Source of the DNA: Microglena sp. YARC | Lineage: Eukaryota; Chlorophyta; Chlorophyceae; Chlamydomonadales; Chlamydomonadaceae | DNA: 64,000 nucleotides | Assembly: GCA_022414725.1 (NCBI GenBank) | Contig: CM039463.1 | Span: 81,045,420 to 81,109,419, forward strand | Direction of reading: 5' to 3' | Shown: positions 43,460 to 59,100 of the stretch, in pieces | Numbering within the stretch: position 1 is the first letter of the stretch | Layout: each line of letters starts with the position of its first letter | Notes under the pieces: model-generated | The model's database searches: none | What the model saw: the letters and a program-made list of their open reading frames with translations, nothing else | What the model was told of the DNA's origin: nothing | Position numbers and translations under genes: made by a program

Positions 43460-46400
43460 CCCCCCCCCACACACACACGTACACGTACATACGCACACAC
43501 TCATGCACACAAATACGCACACATACTCGTATGCACACACACACACACGTACACGTACATACGCACACAAATACGCACACATGCACATATGCACACACAT
43601 ACACATGCACATACAAACATACTTGCATACACTCATGCACACATACACACACGTACACATACACCCTCAAGACACGGCTGTGGTGGTGGTGAAGCACTTC
43701 TATCGAGAAGTTCAGCAGCTACATTTAGGAGGTGCAGAAGGCAGCAGAGGCTCAGGACCAGAATCAATGTGCTCAAGTTATGAAGAATTTTGTTCAGTTG
43801 TACGCGTTGGTAAGTAGGCAAAGTAGGAACTTAGGCGAATCATATGATGTTGGCCAAGAGCGAGTATGGTATTATATGATATAATACAAATTGCACTATG
43901 TGATATTGTATATAAATGGCAACTGTAGCCTAGTCAGACTCCCAGCATCAGATGATATCATATTGTGCAGTATGATCTCATATATATTCAGTGCCCCCCC
44001 CCCCCCCCCCCCCCCTCACACATACACACGCACATACACACGCACACTCACAAATACACACTCATACACAGACGCTCATACACACATAAATACACACGCG
44101 CACATACACGCACTTAAATACACACACACTCAAATACACACACGCGCGCACATAGACACACACATACACACACAAATACACACGCACATACACAAACATA
44201 CTGATGCAGGCACACCCTACACCCACATCCAGGCCTGACATTCTCCCCCTCCTCCTCAGGTGGTGACCCCAGTGCTGGATAAGGTGAAGGGAACAGATGC
44301 TGCCAAGAAGGAGTTAGCGGACATACTAATGCAGGCACACTCTACACCCTCACCCTACACCCACCCCGCACCCTACATACACGCATGCACACACACACAT
44401 ACACACACATGCAGACTCACAAACACACCCACACATCCTCAAGCTATGAATCCCCTCCTCAGGTTGTGACCCCAGTGCTGGATAAGGTGAAGGGAACAGA
44501 TGCTGCCAAGAAAGAGTTGATAGTCATACTGATGCAGGCACACCCTACACCCACCCCCAGGCCTGACACTCGCTCCCCCTCCTCCTCAGGTGGTGACCCC
44601 AGTGCTGGATAAGGTGAAGGGAACAGATGCTGCCAAGAAAGAGTTGATGGTCATACTGATGCAGGCACACCCTACACCCACACCCAGGCCTGACACTCGC
44701 TCCCCCTCCTCCTCAGGTGGTGACCCCAGTGCTGGACAAGGTGAAGGGAACAGATGCTGCCAAGAAAGAGTTGGCGGAGATACTGATGCAGGCACACCCT
44801 ACACCCACACCCAGGCCTGACACCCGCTCCCCCTCCTCCTCAGGTGGTGACCCCAGTGCTGGACAAGGTGAAGGGAACAGATGCTGCCAAGAAAGAGTTG
44901 GCGGAGATACTGATGCAGGCACAGCAAGAGGCGGCTAAAGAGGATGCTGCTAAGGCTGCCAAGAAGGAGGGCAAGTCAGGTGAGTGTGGGGGGCAAGGTT
45001 GAGGGGTGGGGAGGGCAAGGCAGCGGGGTGTGGGTGGGAAAGGTTGAGGGGTGCGGGGGGCAAGGCAGGGGGGTAGGGAGGGCTTGGTTGAGGGGTGGGG
45101 AGGGCAAGGCAGGTAGGTGGGGAGGCTGCCAAGAAGGAGGGCAAGTCAGAGGGGTGTGGAGTGCAAGGCAGGGGGATAGGACACTGGCCTGTACAGAGCT
45201 GATTGGCAAGCTCCACTATGATAGGATTATCTTGCTTGTATGTATGTACGTTGTTACAGTCCCGGGTAGTCAAGTAGGCTTCAGGGACTTGCCCAACCTT
45301 GATATCAGAAGGGGCTAAACAGGCTGAAGGACAAATACACAGAAAAATAGACTAATACAAAAGTAATGATACCGCCTGGTTGTGCGTGGTATTACGGGAG
45401 CCCCGTCTTACTGTGGGAGAGAATGGGCTGCTACTTTACCTGGAAAAAGCTACCATGGCGGTTATCAAGAAAACTAGTTACCCAACCATTTATTGGATGT
45501 GGTAACATTCACCTCGTCACCGAATTTGGCCTGAAAATTTGTAAGCAGGCAAAGGGGGCGAAAACGAAGTATCGCTGTTCTTTTTTTTTTCGTTCGGCCA
45601 TCAGACGATGAAGCAAAGGGCATTAAGCTACCAGCTGTTGATCCCTTGTGGTAGCTGAGAACCTGCAAAAAGTAGCCGAGTCCACGAAAAGCTGTGGTAG
45701 GGCTTGGGCAAGTCACTGTCTGCTGAGCTAAACTTGAACTTGAACTTGGTTACATAGCTTCAGCCAGCAATTTGGCTGCTCGCCGTCTTTGGCAGTAAAA
45801 CAGTTATTACCAGGAAATGTAAACTCGAACAAATCACTTTTTTCTTTCTTTTTTCTTTATTCTTTCCCTCCTTTTTCTGAATGATAAAAAACAGTACACA
45901 AAAAAACATATCATAACCTATCAACAAAGACTCCAGTCTCTTTATCCATTCATGGAAACCCTGCTGAGCGAAGCTAGGGTATGATAATGAGGGCATGAAG
46001 CTTCGGTAGTCGCTCCGCTAGGGTGTACAGGTGATCTTCGTGGACAGGACGCCTGCAGGGGGGGGGGGGGGGGGGGGGGTATGATAAAGCTAGCTCAGGA
46101 GGCTGTGACTCGGCCAAGGCGGATGTTGCACACAATATAAGAGACACATAGGCACACAGGCTATCGTGTAGGTGCGCCACAGGATGACAGAAACTAATGC
46201 GCCCTCATTACGTAATGACAGAAACTGATGTACCTTCACCACTTAATGACAGAAACATTGACTATACTTGTTTATCAGTTGTACTCTCTTCTGTTTAAAT
46301 TCAAATTCAAATTCATAATATCGACTGTACTTGTTCTTCAGTTTCACTCTCTTTTGTTTAAATTTAAAATATAATGTCAGAAACTGATGCGCCGACATTA

Positions 46401-49400
46401 CAGAATGTAAGAAACTAAGGCGCCCTCATTACACAATGACAGAAACTGATTGCGCCCTCACCACATAATGACAGAAAAACTGATGCGCCCTCACCACATA
46501 ATGACAGAAATAATTACTGATGCGCCCTCACCACATAATGACAGAAACTGATGCGCCCTCACCACATAATGACAGAAAACTGCGCCCTCACCACATATGA
46601 CGGAAACTGATTGCGCCCTCACCACATAATGACCCGCCCTCAGAAACTGATGCGCCCTCACCACATATGACAGAAAACTGATGCGCTGATGCCCCTCACC
46701 ACATAATGACAGAAACTGATGGCCCTCACCTCATAATGACAAGAAAAACTTGATGCGCCCTCACCACATAATGACAGAAACTGATGCGAAACTGATGCGC
46801 CCTCACCACATAATGACAGAAACTGATGAATGAATGACAGAAACTGACCACATAATGACGAAACTGATGCCTCACCACATAATGACAGAAACTGATGCGC
46901 CCTCACCACATAATGACAAAACTGAAACTTGACCGCCCTCACATAATGACAGAAACGATGCGCCACTCACCACATAATGACAGAAACTGATGCGCGCCCT
47001 CACCACATAATGATGCAGACAACTGATGCGCCCTCACCACATAATGACAGAAACTGATGCGCCCTCACCACATAATGACAGAAACTGATGCTGATGCGCC
47101 CTCACCACATAATGACAGAAACTGATGCGCCCTCACCACATAATGACAGAAACTGATGCGCCCTCACCACATAATGACAGAAACTGATGCGACAGAAACT
47201 GATGCGCCCTCACCACATAATGACAGAAACTGATGCGCCCTCACCACATAATGACAGAAACTGATGCGCCCTCACCACATAATGACAGAAACTGATGCGC
47301 CCTCACCACATAATGACAGAAACTGATGCGCCCTCACCACATAATGACAGAAACTGATGCGCCCTCACCACATAATGACAGAAACTGATGCGCCCTCACC
47401 ACATAATGACAGAAACTGATGCGCCCTCACCACATAATGACAGAAACTGATGCGCCTCACCACATAATGACAGAAACTGATGCGCCCTCACCACATAATG
47501 ACAGAAACGCCCCTCACCACATAATGACAGAAACTGATGCGCCCTCACCACATAATGACAGAAACTGATGCGCCCTCACCACATAATGACAGAAACTGAT
47601 GCGCCCTCACCACATAATGACAGAAACTGATGCGCCCTCACCACATAATGACAGAAACTGATGCGCCCTCACCACATAATGACAGAAACTGATGCGCCCT
47701 CACCACATAATGACAGAAACTGATGCGCCCTCACCACATAATGACAGAAACTGATGCGCCCTCACCACATAATGACAGAAACTGATGCGCCCTCACCACA
47801 TAATGACAGAAACTGATGCGCCCTCACCACATAATGACAGAAACTGATGCGCCCTCACCACATAATGACAGAAACTGATGCGCCCTCACCACATAATGAC
47901 AGAAACTGATGCGCCCTCACCACATAATGACAGAAACTGATGCGCCCTCACCACATAATGACAGAAACTGATGCGCCCTCACCACATAATGACAGAAACT
48001 GATGCGCCCTCACCACATAATGACAGAAACTGATGCGCCCTCACCACATAATGACAGAAACTGATGCGCCCTCACCACATAATGACAGAAACTGATGCGC
48101 CCTCACACATAATGACAGAAAACGCCCTGATGCGCCCCTCACCACATAATGACAGAAACTGATGCGCCCTCACCACATAATGACAGAAACTGATGCGCCC
48201 TCACCACATAATGACAGAAACTGATGCGCCCTCACCACATAATGACAGAAACTGATGCGCCCTCACCACATAATGACAGAAACTGATGCGCCCTCACCAC
48301 ATAATGACAGAAACTGATGCGCCCTCACCACATAATGACAGAAACTGATGCGCCCTCACCACATAATGACAGAAACTGATGCGCCCTCACCACATAATGA
48401 CAGAAACTGATGCGCCCTCACCACATAATGACAGAAACTGATGCGCCCTCACCACATAATGACAGAAAACTGATGACCACACATGACAGAAACTGATGCG
48501 CCCTCACCACATAATGACAGAAACTGATGCGCCCTCACCACATAATGACAGAAACTGATGCGCCCTCACCACATAATGACAGAAACTGATGCGCCCTCAC
48601 CACATAATGACAGAAACTGATGCGCCCTCACCACATAATGACAGAAACTGATGCGCCCTCACCACATAATGACAGAAACTGATGCGCCCTCACCACATAA
48701 TGACAGAAACTGATGCGCCCTCACCACATAATGACAGAAACTGATGCGCCCTCACCACATAATGACAGAAAACTGATGCGCCCTCACCACATAATGACAG
48801 AAACTGATGCGCCCTCACCACATAATGACAGAAACTGATGCGCCCTCACCACATAATGACAGAAACTGATGCGCCCTCACCACATAATGACAGAAACTGA
48901 TGCGCCCTCACCACATAATGACAGAAACTGATGCGCCCTCACCACATAATGACAGAAACTGATGCGCCCTCACCACATAATGACAGAAACTGATGCGCCC
49001 TCACCACATAATGACAGAAACTGATGCGCCCTCACCACATAATGACAGAAACTGATGCGCCCTCACCACATAATGACAGAAACTGATGCGCCCTCACCAC
49101 ATAATGACAGAAACTGATGCGCCCTCACCACATAATGACAGAAACTGATGCGCCCTCACCACATAATGACAGAAACTGATGCGCCCTCACCACATAATGA
49201 CAGAAACTGATGCGCCCTCACCACATAATGACAGAAACTGATGCGCCCTCACCACATAATGACAGAAAAACTGATGCGCCCTCACCACATAATGACAGAA
49301 ACTGATGCGCCCTCACCACATAATGACAGAAACTGATGCGCCCTCACCACATAATGACAGAAACTGACAGAAACTGATGCGCCCTCACCACATAATGACA

Positions 49401-52400
49401 GAAACTGATGCGCCCTCACCACATAATGACAGAAACTGATGCGCCCTCACCACATAATGACAGAAAACTGATGCGCCCTCACCACATAATGACAGAAACT
49501 GATGCGCCCTCACCACATAATGACAGAAACTGATGCGCCCTCACCACATAATGACAGAAACTGATGCGCCCTCACCACATAATGACAGAAACTGATGCGC
49601 CCTCACCACATAATGACAGAAACTGATGCGCCCTCACCACATAATGACAGAAACTGATGCGCCCTCACCACATAATGACAGAAACTGATGCGCCCTCACC
49701 ACATAATGACAGAAACTGATGCGCCCTCACCACATAATGACAGAAACTGATGCGCCCCTCACCACATAATGACAGAAACTGATGCGCCCTCACCACATAA
49801 TGACAGAAACTGATGCGCCCTCACCACATAATGACAGAAACTGATGCGCCCTCACCACATAATGACAGAAACTGATGCGCCCTCACCACATAATGACAGA
49901 AACTGATGCGCCCTCACCACATAATGACAGAAACTGATGCGCCCTCACCACATAATGACAGAAACTGATGCGCCCTCACCACATAATGACAGAAACTGAT
50001 GCGCCCTCACCACATAATGACAGAAACTGATGCGCCCTCACCACATAATGACAGAAACTGATGCGCCCTCACCACATAATGACAGAAACTGATGCGCCCT
50101 CACCACATAATGACAGAAACTGATGCGCCCTCACCACATAATGACAGAAACTGATGCGCCCCTCACCACATAATGACAGAAACTGATGCGCCCTCACCAC
50201 ATAATGACAGAAACTGATGCGCCTCACCACATAATGACAGAAACTGATGCGCCCTCACCACATAATGACAGAAACTGATGCGCCCTCACCACATAATGAC
50301 AGAAACTGATGCGCCTCACCACATAATGACAGAAACTGATGCGCCCTCACCACATAATGACAGAAACTGATGCGCCCTCACCACATAATGACAGAAACTG
50401 ATGCGCCCTCACCACATAATGACAGAAACTGATGCGCCCTCACCACATAATGACAGAAACTGATGCGCCCTCACCACATAATGACAGAAACTGATGCGCC
50501 CTCACCACATAATGACAGAAACTGATGCGCCCTCACCACATAATGACAGAAACTGATGCGCCCTCACCAACATAAGACAGAAACTGATGATCACCACATA
50601 ATGACAGAAAATGATGCGCCCTCACCACATAATGACAGAAACTGATGCGCCCTCACCACATAATGACAGAAACTGATGCGCCCTCGTTTAATGACAGAAA
50701 CTGATGCGCCCTCACCACATAATGACAGAAACTGATGCGCCCTCACCACATAATGACAGAAACTGATGCGCCCTCACCACATAATGACAGAAACTGATGC
50801 GCCCTCACCACATAATGACAGAAATGATGCGCCCTCACCACATAATGACATGATGTAGACCTGATGCGCCCTCACCACATAATGACAGAAACTGATGCGC
50901 CCTCACCACATAATGACAGAAATTGATGCGCCCTCACCACATAATGACAGAAACATCGACTCTACTTGTTCTTCAGTTTGTACTCTCTTCTGTTTAAATT
51001 CAAAAGATAATGACAGAAACTGACGTACCCTCACCACATAATGACAGGAACTGATGTACCCTCACCTCATAATGACAGAAACTGATGTACCCTCACCACA
51101 TAATGACAGAAATTGATGCGCCCTCACCACATAATGACAGAAACATCGACTCTACTTGTTCTTCAGTTTGTACTCTCTTCTGTTTAAATTCAAAAGATAA
51201 TGACAGAAACTGACGTACCCTCACCACATAATGACAGGAACTGATGTACCCTCACCTCATAATGACAGAAACTGATGTACCCTCACCACATAATGACAGA
51301 AATTGATGCGCCCTCACCACATAATGACAGAAACATCGACTCTACTTGTTCTTCAGTTTGTACTCTCTTCTGTTTAAATTCAAAAGATAATGACAGAAAC
51401 TGACGTACCCTCACCACATAATGACAGGAACTGATGTACCCTCACCTCATAATGACAGAAACTGATGTACCCTCACCACATAATGACAGAAATTGATGCG
51501 CCCTCACCACATAATGACAGAAACATCGACTCTACTTGTTCTTCAGTTTGTACTCTCTTCTGTTTAAATTCAAAAGATAATGACAGAAACTGACGTACCC
51601 TCACCACATAATGACAGGAACTGATGTACCCTCACCTCATAATGACAGAAACTGATGTACCCTCACCACATAATGACAGGAACTGATGTACCCTCACCAT
51701 ACAGTGACAGAAACTGATTTACGCTCACCTCATAATGACAGAAACTGATGTACCCTCACCTCATAATGACAGGAACTGATGTACCCTCACCACACAGTGA
51801 CAAAAACTGATGTACCCTCACCTCATAATGACAGAAACTGATTTACCCTCACCACACAGTGACAGAAACTGATGTACCCTCACCACATTATGACAGAAAC
51901 CGACATGCCCTCACCACATAATGACATAATTGACATACCCTTTGTTCCCCCCTGCCCTTCCTTGGTGTCCAGATGATAAGACTGCTGAAGCAGGGGGAGA
52001 GGCTGTCCCTGGGGTGGCGACAGAGGCTGAAAAGGCCTCGACTCTGAAGAGCATGCAGAGTGCTATGAAGGTGTGCAGAATAGGGGGAGGGAGGAGTCTG
52101 GTGTTGGGGGGGGGGGGGGTCGCAAAAAGGGTCGACGATTTTGAAGAGCATGCAGAGTGCTATGAAGGTGTGCATAAAAGGTGTGTGTGGGGGGGGGAGG
52201 GGGGGTCTGGTGTTAGTGGGGGGTTCGACGTAAATTATAAATGTACACTCATCTAAATTGCCATGTAATTACAATATAATTACCAAACATACAATATAAT
52301 TTTACACACATACACACACACTCCACCCAATACGTACACGCACTCCACCCAAAACACAAATACACACACACTCAACCCAATACATACACATACACACAAA

Positions 52401-55400
52401 CTCCAACCAACACACTCCATGTATACAATCCACCCAATACACACACACTCCACCTTACACACTCCATATACACACCCCACCCAATACACACACATACACA
52501 CACACTCAACCCAATACATACACATACACACACTCAACCTAATACACTCCATATACACACTCAACCCAATGAGCAGGCTAGCCGAGGGGAGTACACTGAG
52601 GAGGAGAAGAAGGCCCAGAAAGAGATCAGCCTCAAGGATGCCATGGAGCCTGACATGAAGGACAAGTTGTATAAGCAGTTCCTAATGATCACCATGCAAG
52701 GCGGTAGGTCATGGGTGGGCTTGTTTATGGAGTGTGTTGGGTGGCGTGTGTGTATGTGTGTTTACATACATGCATACATACATACATACATACATACATA
52801 CATACATACATGCATACATACATACATACATGCATACATACATACATACCCCTGGACTGAACATACATACCTGCTACATGCAGACGAGACCAAGGATTTG
52901 CCTTTGGGGGGTAAATATACCAAACTAGTATACTTAGTATGATCCCTATTGCAACAAAAGCGAACTAGTATACTGTAAGCTACTCAGTATGATCCCTTTT
53001 GTGACATTACCGAAATAGTATACTGTAAGCTACTCAGTATGATCCCTTTTGTAACAATATCGAACTACATGTAGGTGAGGCCAAGGATTTTCCTTATGTT
53101 TATTCATACACATAGCGCAAATATCATGTGTATTCATACATACACAAACATACATACACACACATACACATACATACATACACATACACATACATACCCC
53201 TGAACTGAACATATATACATACCCCTGTACTGAACATACATACCTGCTATCTGCAGGTGAAAACAATGATTTACCTACATAAATACATACATACCCCTGG
53301 ACTGCACATATACATACATACATACATACATACATACATACATACATACCCCTGTACTGCACATATATACATACATACATACATACATACATACATACAT
53401 ACATACATACATACATACATACCCCTGTACTGCACATACATACATGCATACATACATACATGCATACATACATACATACTTACATACATACATACATACA
53501 TACCCCTGTACTGCACATACATACATACATACATACATACATACATACATACATACATACATACATACATGCATACATACATACCCCTGAACTGAACATA
53601 CATACCTGCTTCATGCAGGAGAGACCAAGGATTTGCCTTTGGGCGGCATGGAAACTGCAAAGAAGAAGAAGAAGGAAGAAACTTCTAAGGAGGGACAAAT
53701 GGCAAGGCTCCAGCAATGGAGTGAAATCCTTGGAATGTCGCAGGTATGTATGTATGTATGTATGTATGTGCAGTCCAGGGTTGGGTATGTTTGTATGTGC
53801 CGTCTAGGGGTGGGTATGTATGTATGTGCAGGAGTATGTATGTATGTTCAGTCCAGGTGTGGGTATGTATGTGCAGGGGTAAGTGTGTACGTTCCGTCCA
53901 GGGGTGTTTGTGTTTGTATGTATGTATGCGTTTGTGTTTGTATGTGTTTGTGTTTGTATGTATGTATGCGCAGTCCAGGGGCAGGCCAATTATGCTAAAT
54001 AGACTTGCCCGACCTCAACATTGGGAAAGTGTGTATGTATGTAACAGTCCAGGGGTAGGCCAAATAGGCTAAAGGGACTTGCCCAGACGTGACAGAAAGG
54101 GCCTAAAAGAAAAGGCATTGATGAACTGAACCCCAAACAATTGTAAGCAGGAATGCCATCACCGCCAACATGTACACCACCCACCCAACCACAGCACAAC
54201 ACCCACCTAAACCCTAAACTCTTCCAAAACAAACCAAAGCAACTAAAACAAAACAGTACACAACATAACCCACCACCTGCACCGCTCCCTAACCACCTCA
54301 CCAGATAGAGGTAGCTTCGGCCGACAACACATTAGCCTAGGATGCTTACAAGCGGCAAGCCGGACAAAACAAAACTTTCCCAAAACAAAACAAACTAAAC
54401 AAGCAAACAAAATTGGCAAGCAATTCAGAACATAACAAAATCCATCGCTTTGACCGCTCCCTCACCAGATGGTAGTAGCATCGGCCCACAGCACATTACC
54501 CGGGGATACTTACAAACAGCAAGCCACACAAAACAAAACTCTTCCGATACAAAACAAACAAAATAAACAACCAAAATTGGCAAGCAATACAAAAGATAAC
54601 AAAACCTATCGCTCCCTCTCTAGATGGAGGTAGCTTCGGCCCACAACACATAAGCCGAGGATTTGTAAAAGCAGCCAGCCAAACAAAAAAACAATACAAA
54701 ACAATACAATACAAAACCCACTCCCTTCACCGCACTCTCACAACCCCACCAGATAGAGGTAGCTTCGGCCGACAACACATTAGCCTAGGATGCTTACAAG
54801 CAGCAAGCCAGACAAAACAAAACTTTTCCAAAACAAAACAACCATAACAACTAAAACAAAACAATACCAAATGAAACCCAACACCTGCAACGCTCTCTCT
54901 CTAGATGGAGGTAGCATCGGCCCACAACACATTAGCTGAGGATACGTGCAGGCAGCAAGCCAGACAAAACAAAACTCTTCAAAAACTAACCAAAACAACC
55001 AAAACAATACAAAACAGTACAAAACAATACAATGCAAAACAAACATTGCAAAGCAAAACAAAACCCACCACCTGCACCGCTCTATTACCACCTCCACAGA
55101 TGGAGGTAGCATCGGCCCACAGCACATTAGCCGAGGATGCGTACAAGCAGCAAGCCAAGGAGGTAATGAGCTCTGGTCCTTTGAACGAGGAGAAGAATAA
55201 GTACCTGGAGTCCATGCAAGCGCAGATGGGTCTGACTAAGGAAACCTCTGAGAAGGTGCGCGTTGGTTTCGTGATAATATACACGTGTGGGTGGGTTACG
55301 TGAGCGTCTTGGTTACGTGATAATATACACGTGTGGGTGGGTTACGTGAGCGTATTGGTTACGTGATAATATACACGTGTGGGTGGGTTACGCGAGCGTA

Positions 55401-56082
55401 TTGGTTACATGGGAATATACATCTGTGGGTGGGTAGGGGTAGGGGGGGGGGGTATGTTACAGTCTAGTAGAGTAGCCAAATGGTATCAAGGGGCTTTACC
55501 ACCAGTGGTATGGGGGGGGGTGGGGGGGGTTGTATGTATGTTCCAGTCTAGTTGTAGCCAAATGGTATCAAGGGACTTGACCACCAGGGGTATGATGGTT
55601 GGGGTGGGGGGGTATCTATGTTACAGTCTAGGAGTAGCCCAATAAGAAGAAGTACCTGGAGTCCATGCAAGCGCAGATGGGTCTGACTAAGGGGGCTTCT
55701 GAGAAGGTGTGCGTTGGTTATTTAAGCGTATTGGTTATATGGGAATATACATGTCTGGGTGGGAAGGAAGGGGGATCCAATAGTAGTCACATGGTATCAA
55801 GGTACTTGACCAGTGGTGGTGGTGGTGGGTGGTTGGGGGGGGAGGGGGGGGGTATGTATGTTACAGTCTAGGAGAAGCCCAAGAAGAAGAAGTACCTGGA
55901 GTCCATGCAAGCGCAGATGGGTCTGACTAAGGAAACTTCTGAGAAGGTGCGCGATGGTTTTGTGATAAAATACACGTGTGGGTGGGTTACGTGAGCGTAT
56001 TGGTTTCGTGATAATATACACATGTGGGTGGGCGTCTAATGCAACACGGCAAGGAAACCCAACCCAATGTACCTTCCCCCCC

Positions 56083-56128
<46 letters not shown>

Positions 56129-59100
56129 CACAAACAACTAGACTAATCCCCTCCCCAATTCCTGTGTGTGTTCCCTCAGGTGTTGAAGGAGGTGCGCATC
56201 TAGGTTTACGGTACCTCAAGCCCTGTGATGGAGGATGGCTCTTGCTTGAAGCTGGAGCGTATAATGCAACACCGCGAGGGAAACCCAACCCAACTTCCCA
56301 TCCACACACACACGCACACACAGACGAACAACTAGACCAATCCCCTCCCCAATTCCTGTGTGTGTTCCCTCAGGTGTTGAAGGAGGTGCGCATTGAGGTT
56401 TACGGTACCTCAAGCCCTGTGATGGAGGATGGCTCTAGCTGGAACTTGGCGCGTATAATGCAACACCGCGCAGAGGGCAAGACCCTAGAAGGCGTGGTGG
56501 AGGAGGTGACCAGGCGAAACCTGTACAGGCGGGAGCTGGGTCAGCAAGTGACTGATGGTGAGTGTGGTTAACAAGCACGTGCAAAACAAACCTGTAAGGC
56601 TTATGAGGCAAAGAGGGTGGATATCTTCGGGATAGCTCCCAGGTCAGGTTAATGTAGGTAGATCTCATTTGCAAATCACATCCCATCCACCCACTGCTTA
56701 TCATGTAGGTAGATCTCATTTGCAAATCACATCCCATCCACCCACTGCTTATCAAAACCTGTACCGGCGTGAGCTTGGAAAGCAAGTGAGTAGGGGACTG
56801 ATGGTGAGTGTGGTCTACCAGCACATGCACAACAAACTATCAGGCCTATGAGGCAAGCATGCCCCATCCAAAGCATGCCCCATCCACCCACAGTGTATCA
56901 AAACATGTACCGGCGTGAGCTAGGACAGCAAGTGACTGATGGTGAGTGTGGTCTACCAGCACATGCACAACAAACTATCAGGCCTATGAGGCAAGCATGC
57001 CCCATCCAAAGCATGCCCCATCCACCCACAGTGTATCAAAACCTGTAAAGGCGTGAGCTAGGACAGCAAAATCCAAAGCATGCCCCATCCAAAGCCTGCC
57101 CCATCCACCCACAAGGCAAGCATGCCCCATCCAAGGCAAGCATGCCCCACCCACCCACAGTGTATCAAAACCTGTACAGGCGTGAGCTAGGGCAGCAAGT
57201 GAGTGATGGTGAGTGTTTTTCTGTCATGTATGATGCCGTCAGATTTTATCACCACTTAGCAAGAAATTGAAATTGTTGCATCTGTGTAATACATTCACTC
57301 ACAGGATGTTAAGTAAAGGACACCATAGCGTAAGCCGAAGCTAGAAGTAGTCACCGTTACCAGTTAGCAAGTCATTACTATCCCAGTAAGCCTGGAAAGT
57401 ACCTAATTTTTTGAAAATGTCGAATTTTTCCCTCGCCCGCCCCCCCCCCGCGGCCCCAAACTTTGGAGGACCATTACTTTTTTTCTACTGGGCCAAATTA
57501 AGAAATTCAGCCAAATTCTTCATTCTCTCTCTTTAATATCCACTAAGTTGGAGGATTGTGTCATTTTTGTTAGAAGTTGCCCCCCCCTCTGCCAGTTAAC
57601 ATAATAATTTGTGCGCCTTCAGCATGTAGCCTGTTTGTTGCGACTGATGGTGAGTGTGATTCATAATCATTATCACAACAAGACTATCAGGCCTATGAGG
57701 CAAAGAGGGTGGATATCCTCCGGATAGCATATAAGACATATAATTGTTTATATTTGTTGCTGTTCATATTTGGTAACAAAATTGTAAATGAAATTTTAAA
57801 TCAGCTCATACTATTCAACCCTCCCCCCTCGATGTTTGTTCTTCAGGCACCGGCGAGGCAGATTCTGAGTTCCTATTGACCTGACTTCTTTTTATATTTG
57901 TTGACATGTAATTGTTTGTATTTGTTGTTGTTTGTATTTTTTGACATATAATTGTTTATATTTGTTGGCATAAAATGTAAATTAAATTTGAAATCAGCTT
58001 AAACTATTCAACCCTCCCTCCCATGTATTTGCCATTCAGGAACCGGCGAGGCAGATTTAGAGTTCCTTTTATATTTGTCGACATATAATTGTTTATATTT
58101 GTTGGCATAAAATTGCTTCTATTTGGTGCTGTTTATGTGTGTTGATATATAATTGTTTATATTTGTTGATATATAATTGTTTATATTTGTTGATATATAA
58201 TTGTTTATATTTGTTGAAATATTATTGTAACTGCAATGAAAATCAGCTCAAACTTCTCACACCTCCCCCCTCGATGTTTGCACTTCAGGAACTGGCGAAG
58301 CAGATTCTGAGTTCCTTTTGACCAAGCTTCCAGAGGCCTTGGAGTTGGACAAGAAGAAGGTGAGAAGCTTTTTCTATAAATAAATAAAAGTCTGTGTTAA
58401 GAGGCGTGAGGTTGAGTGGGCCAGTCCGGGAGAACTACTTACAGAACTGCTGGATACTCAGATATTTTTTTGGGGGGGGGGGGGGGGGGGGGGGGGGGTC
58501 AGGACTACAAGGGTGCTTTGGTGACCAAAACACGCACACACCAGCACACACATACAACTATACAAGTGAACACGTTGGCTCCTGTTACAGGTACAGCCTC
58601 GACTGGCCGTACTTTGACGTGTGATAAATTAGTTGTTTAGCAACAACCCACCACAACCACCACAACCACTGCAGTAGCACTACTGCACGGACACACACAC
58701 ACACCTCCCTCGCACACGCTCACACGCACAAACACACACAGAATTTGTGGTTTGAGCTTGTCTTCGGTCAACTCTGGCCTGTCTATGACAGTGTAATGAA
58801 ATAGAAACACACACCCATGCACACACACACCCTATACCCAAAACCAAAACCACAATCTACACCCACAACCTGCACCCATAACCTACACCCACAACCCAGA
58901 ACTACACACACAACCAACAACCCACCCCCTACACACACAACCTACACCCATACCCACAGATTGAGCGTGTGATTAAGGAGATGGTCGGCTCTCGCCGACG
59001 AACCCTGTTGGTCCAAGCTGTCAGCCAGGTTCGCCAGAAGAGGCCCGTTGATGCGGTAAGTCCATAAGTGTTTTTGTGTACATACACACTCACAAATTAA

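Noticed and set aside
46180..51930. CRISPR-like array
   Set aside because: Units are contiguous 31-bp repeats with no unique spacers, in a eukaryotic intron; it is a minisatellite.
53030..53660. Met/Tyr/Val/Cys- and His/Thr-rich frames on both strands
   Set aside because: Artefacts of the (ACAT)n microsatellite in TIC110 intron 13.
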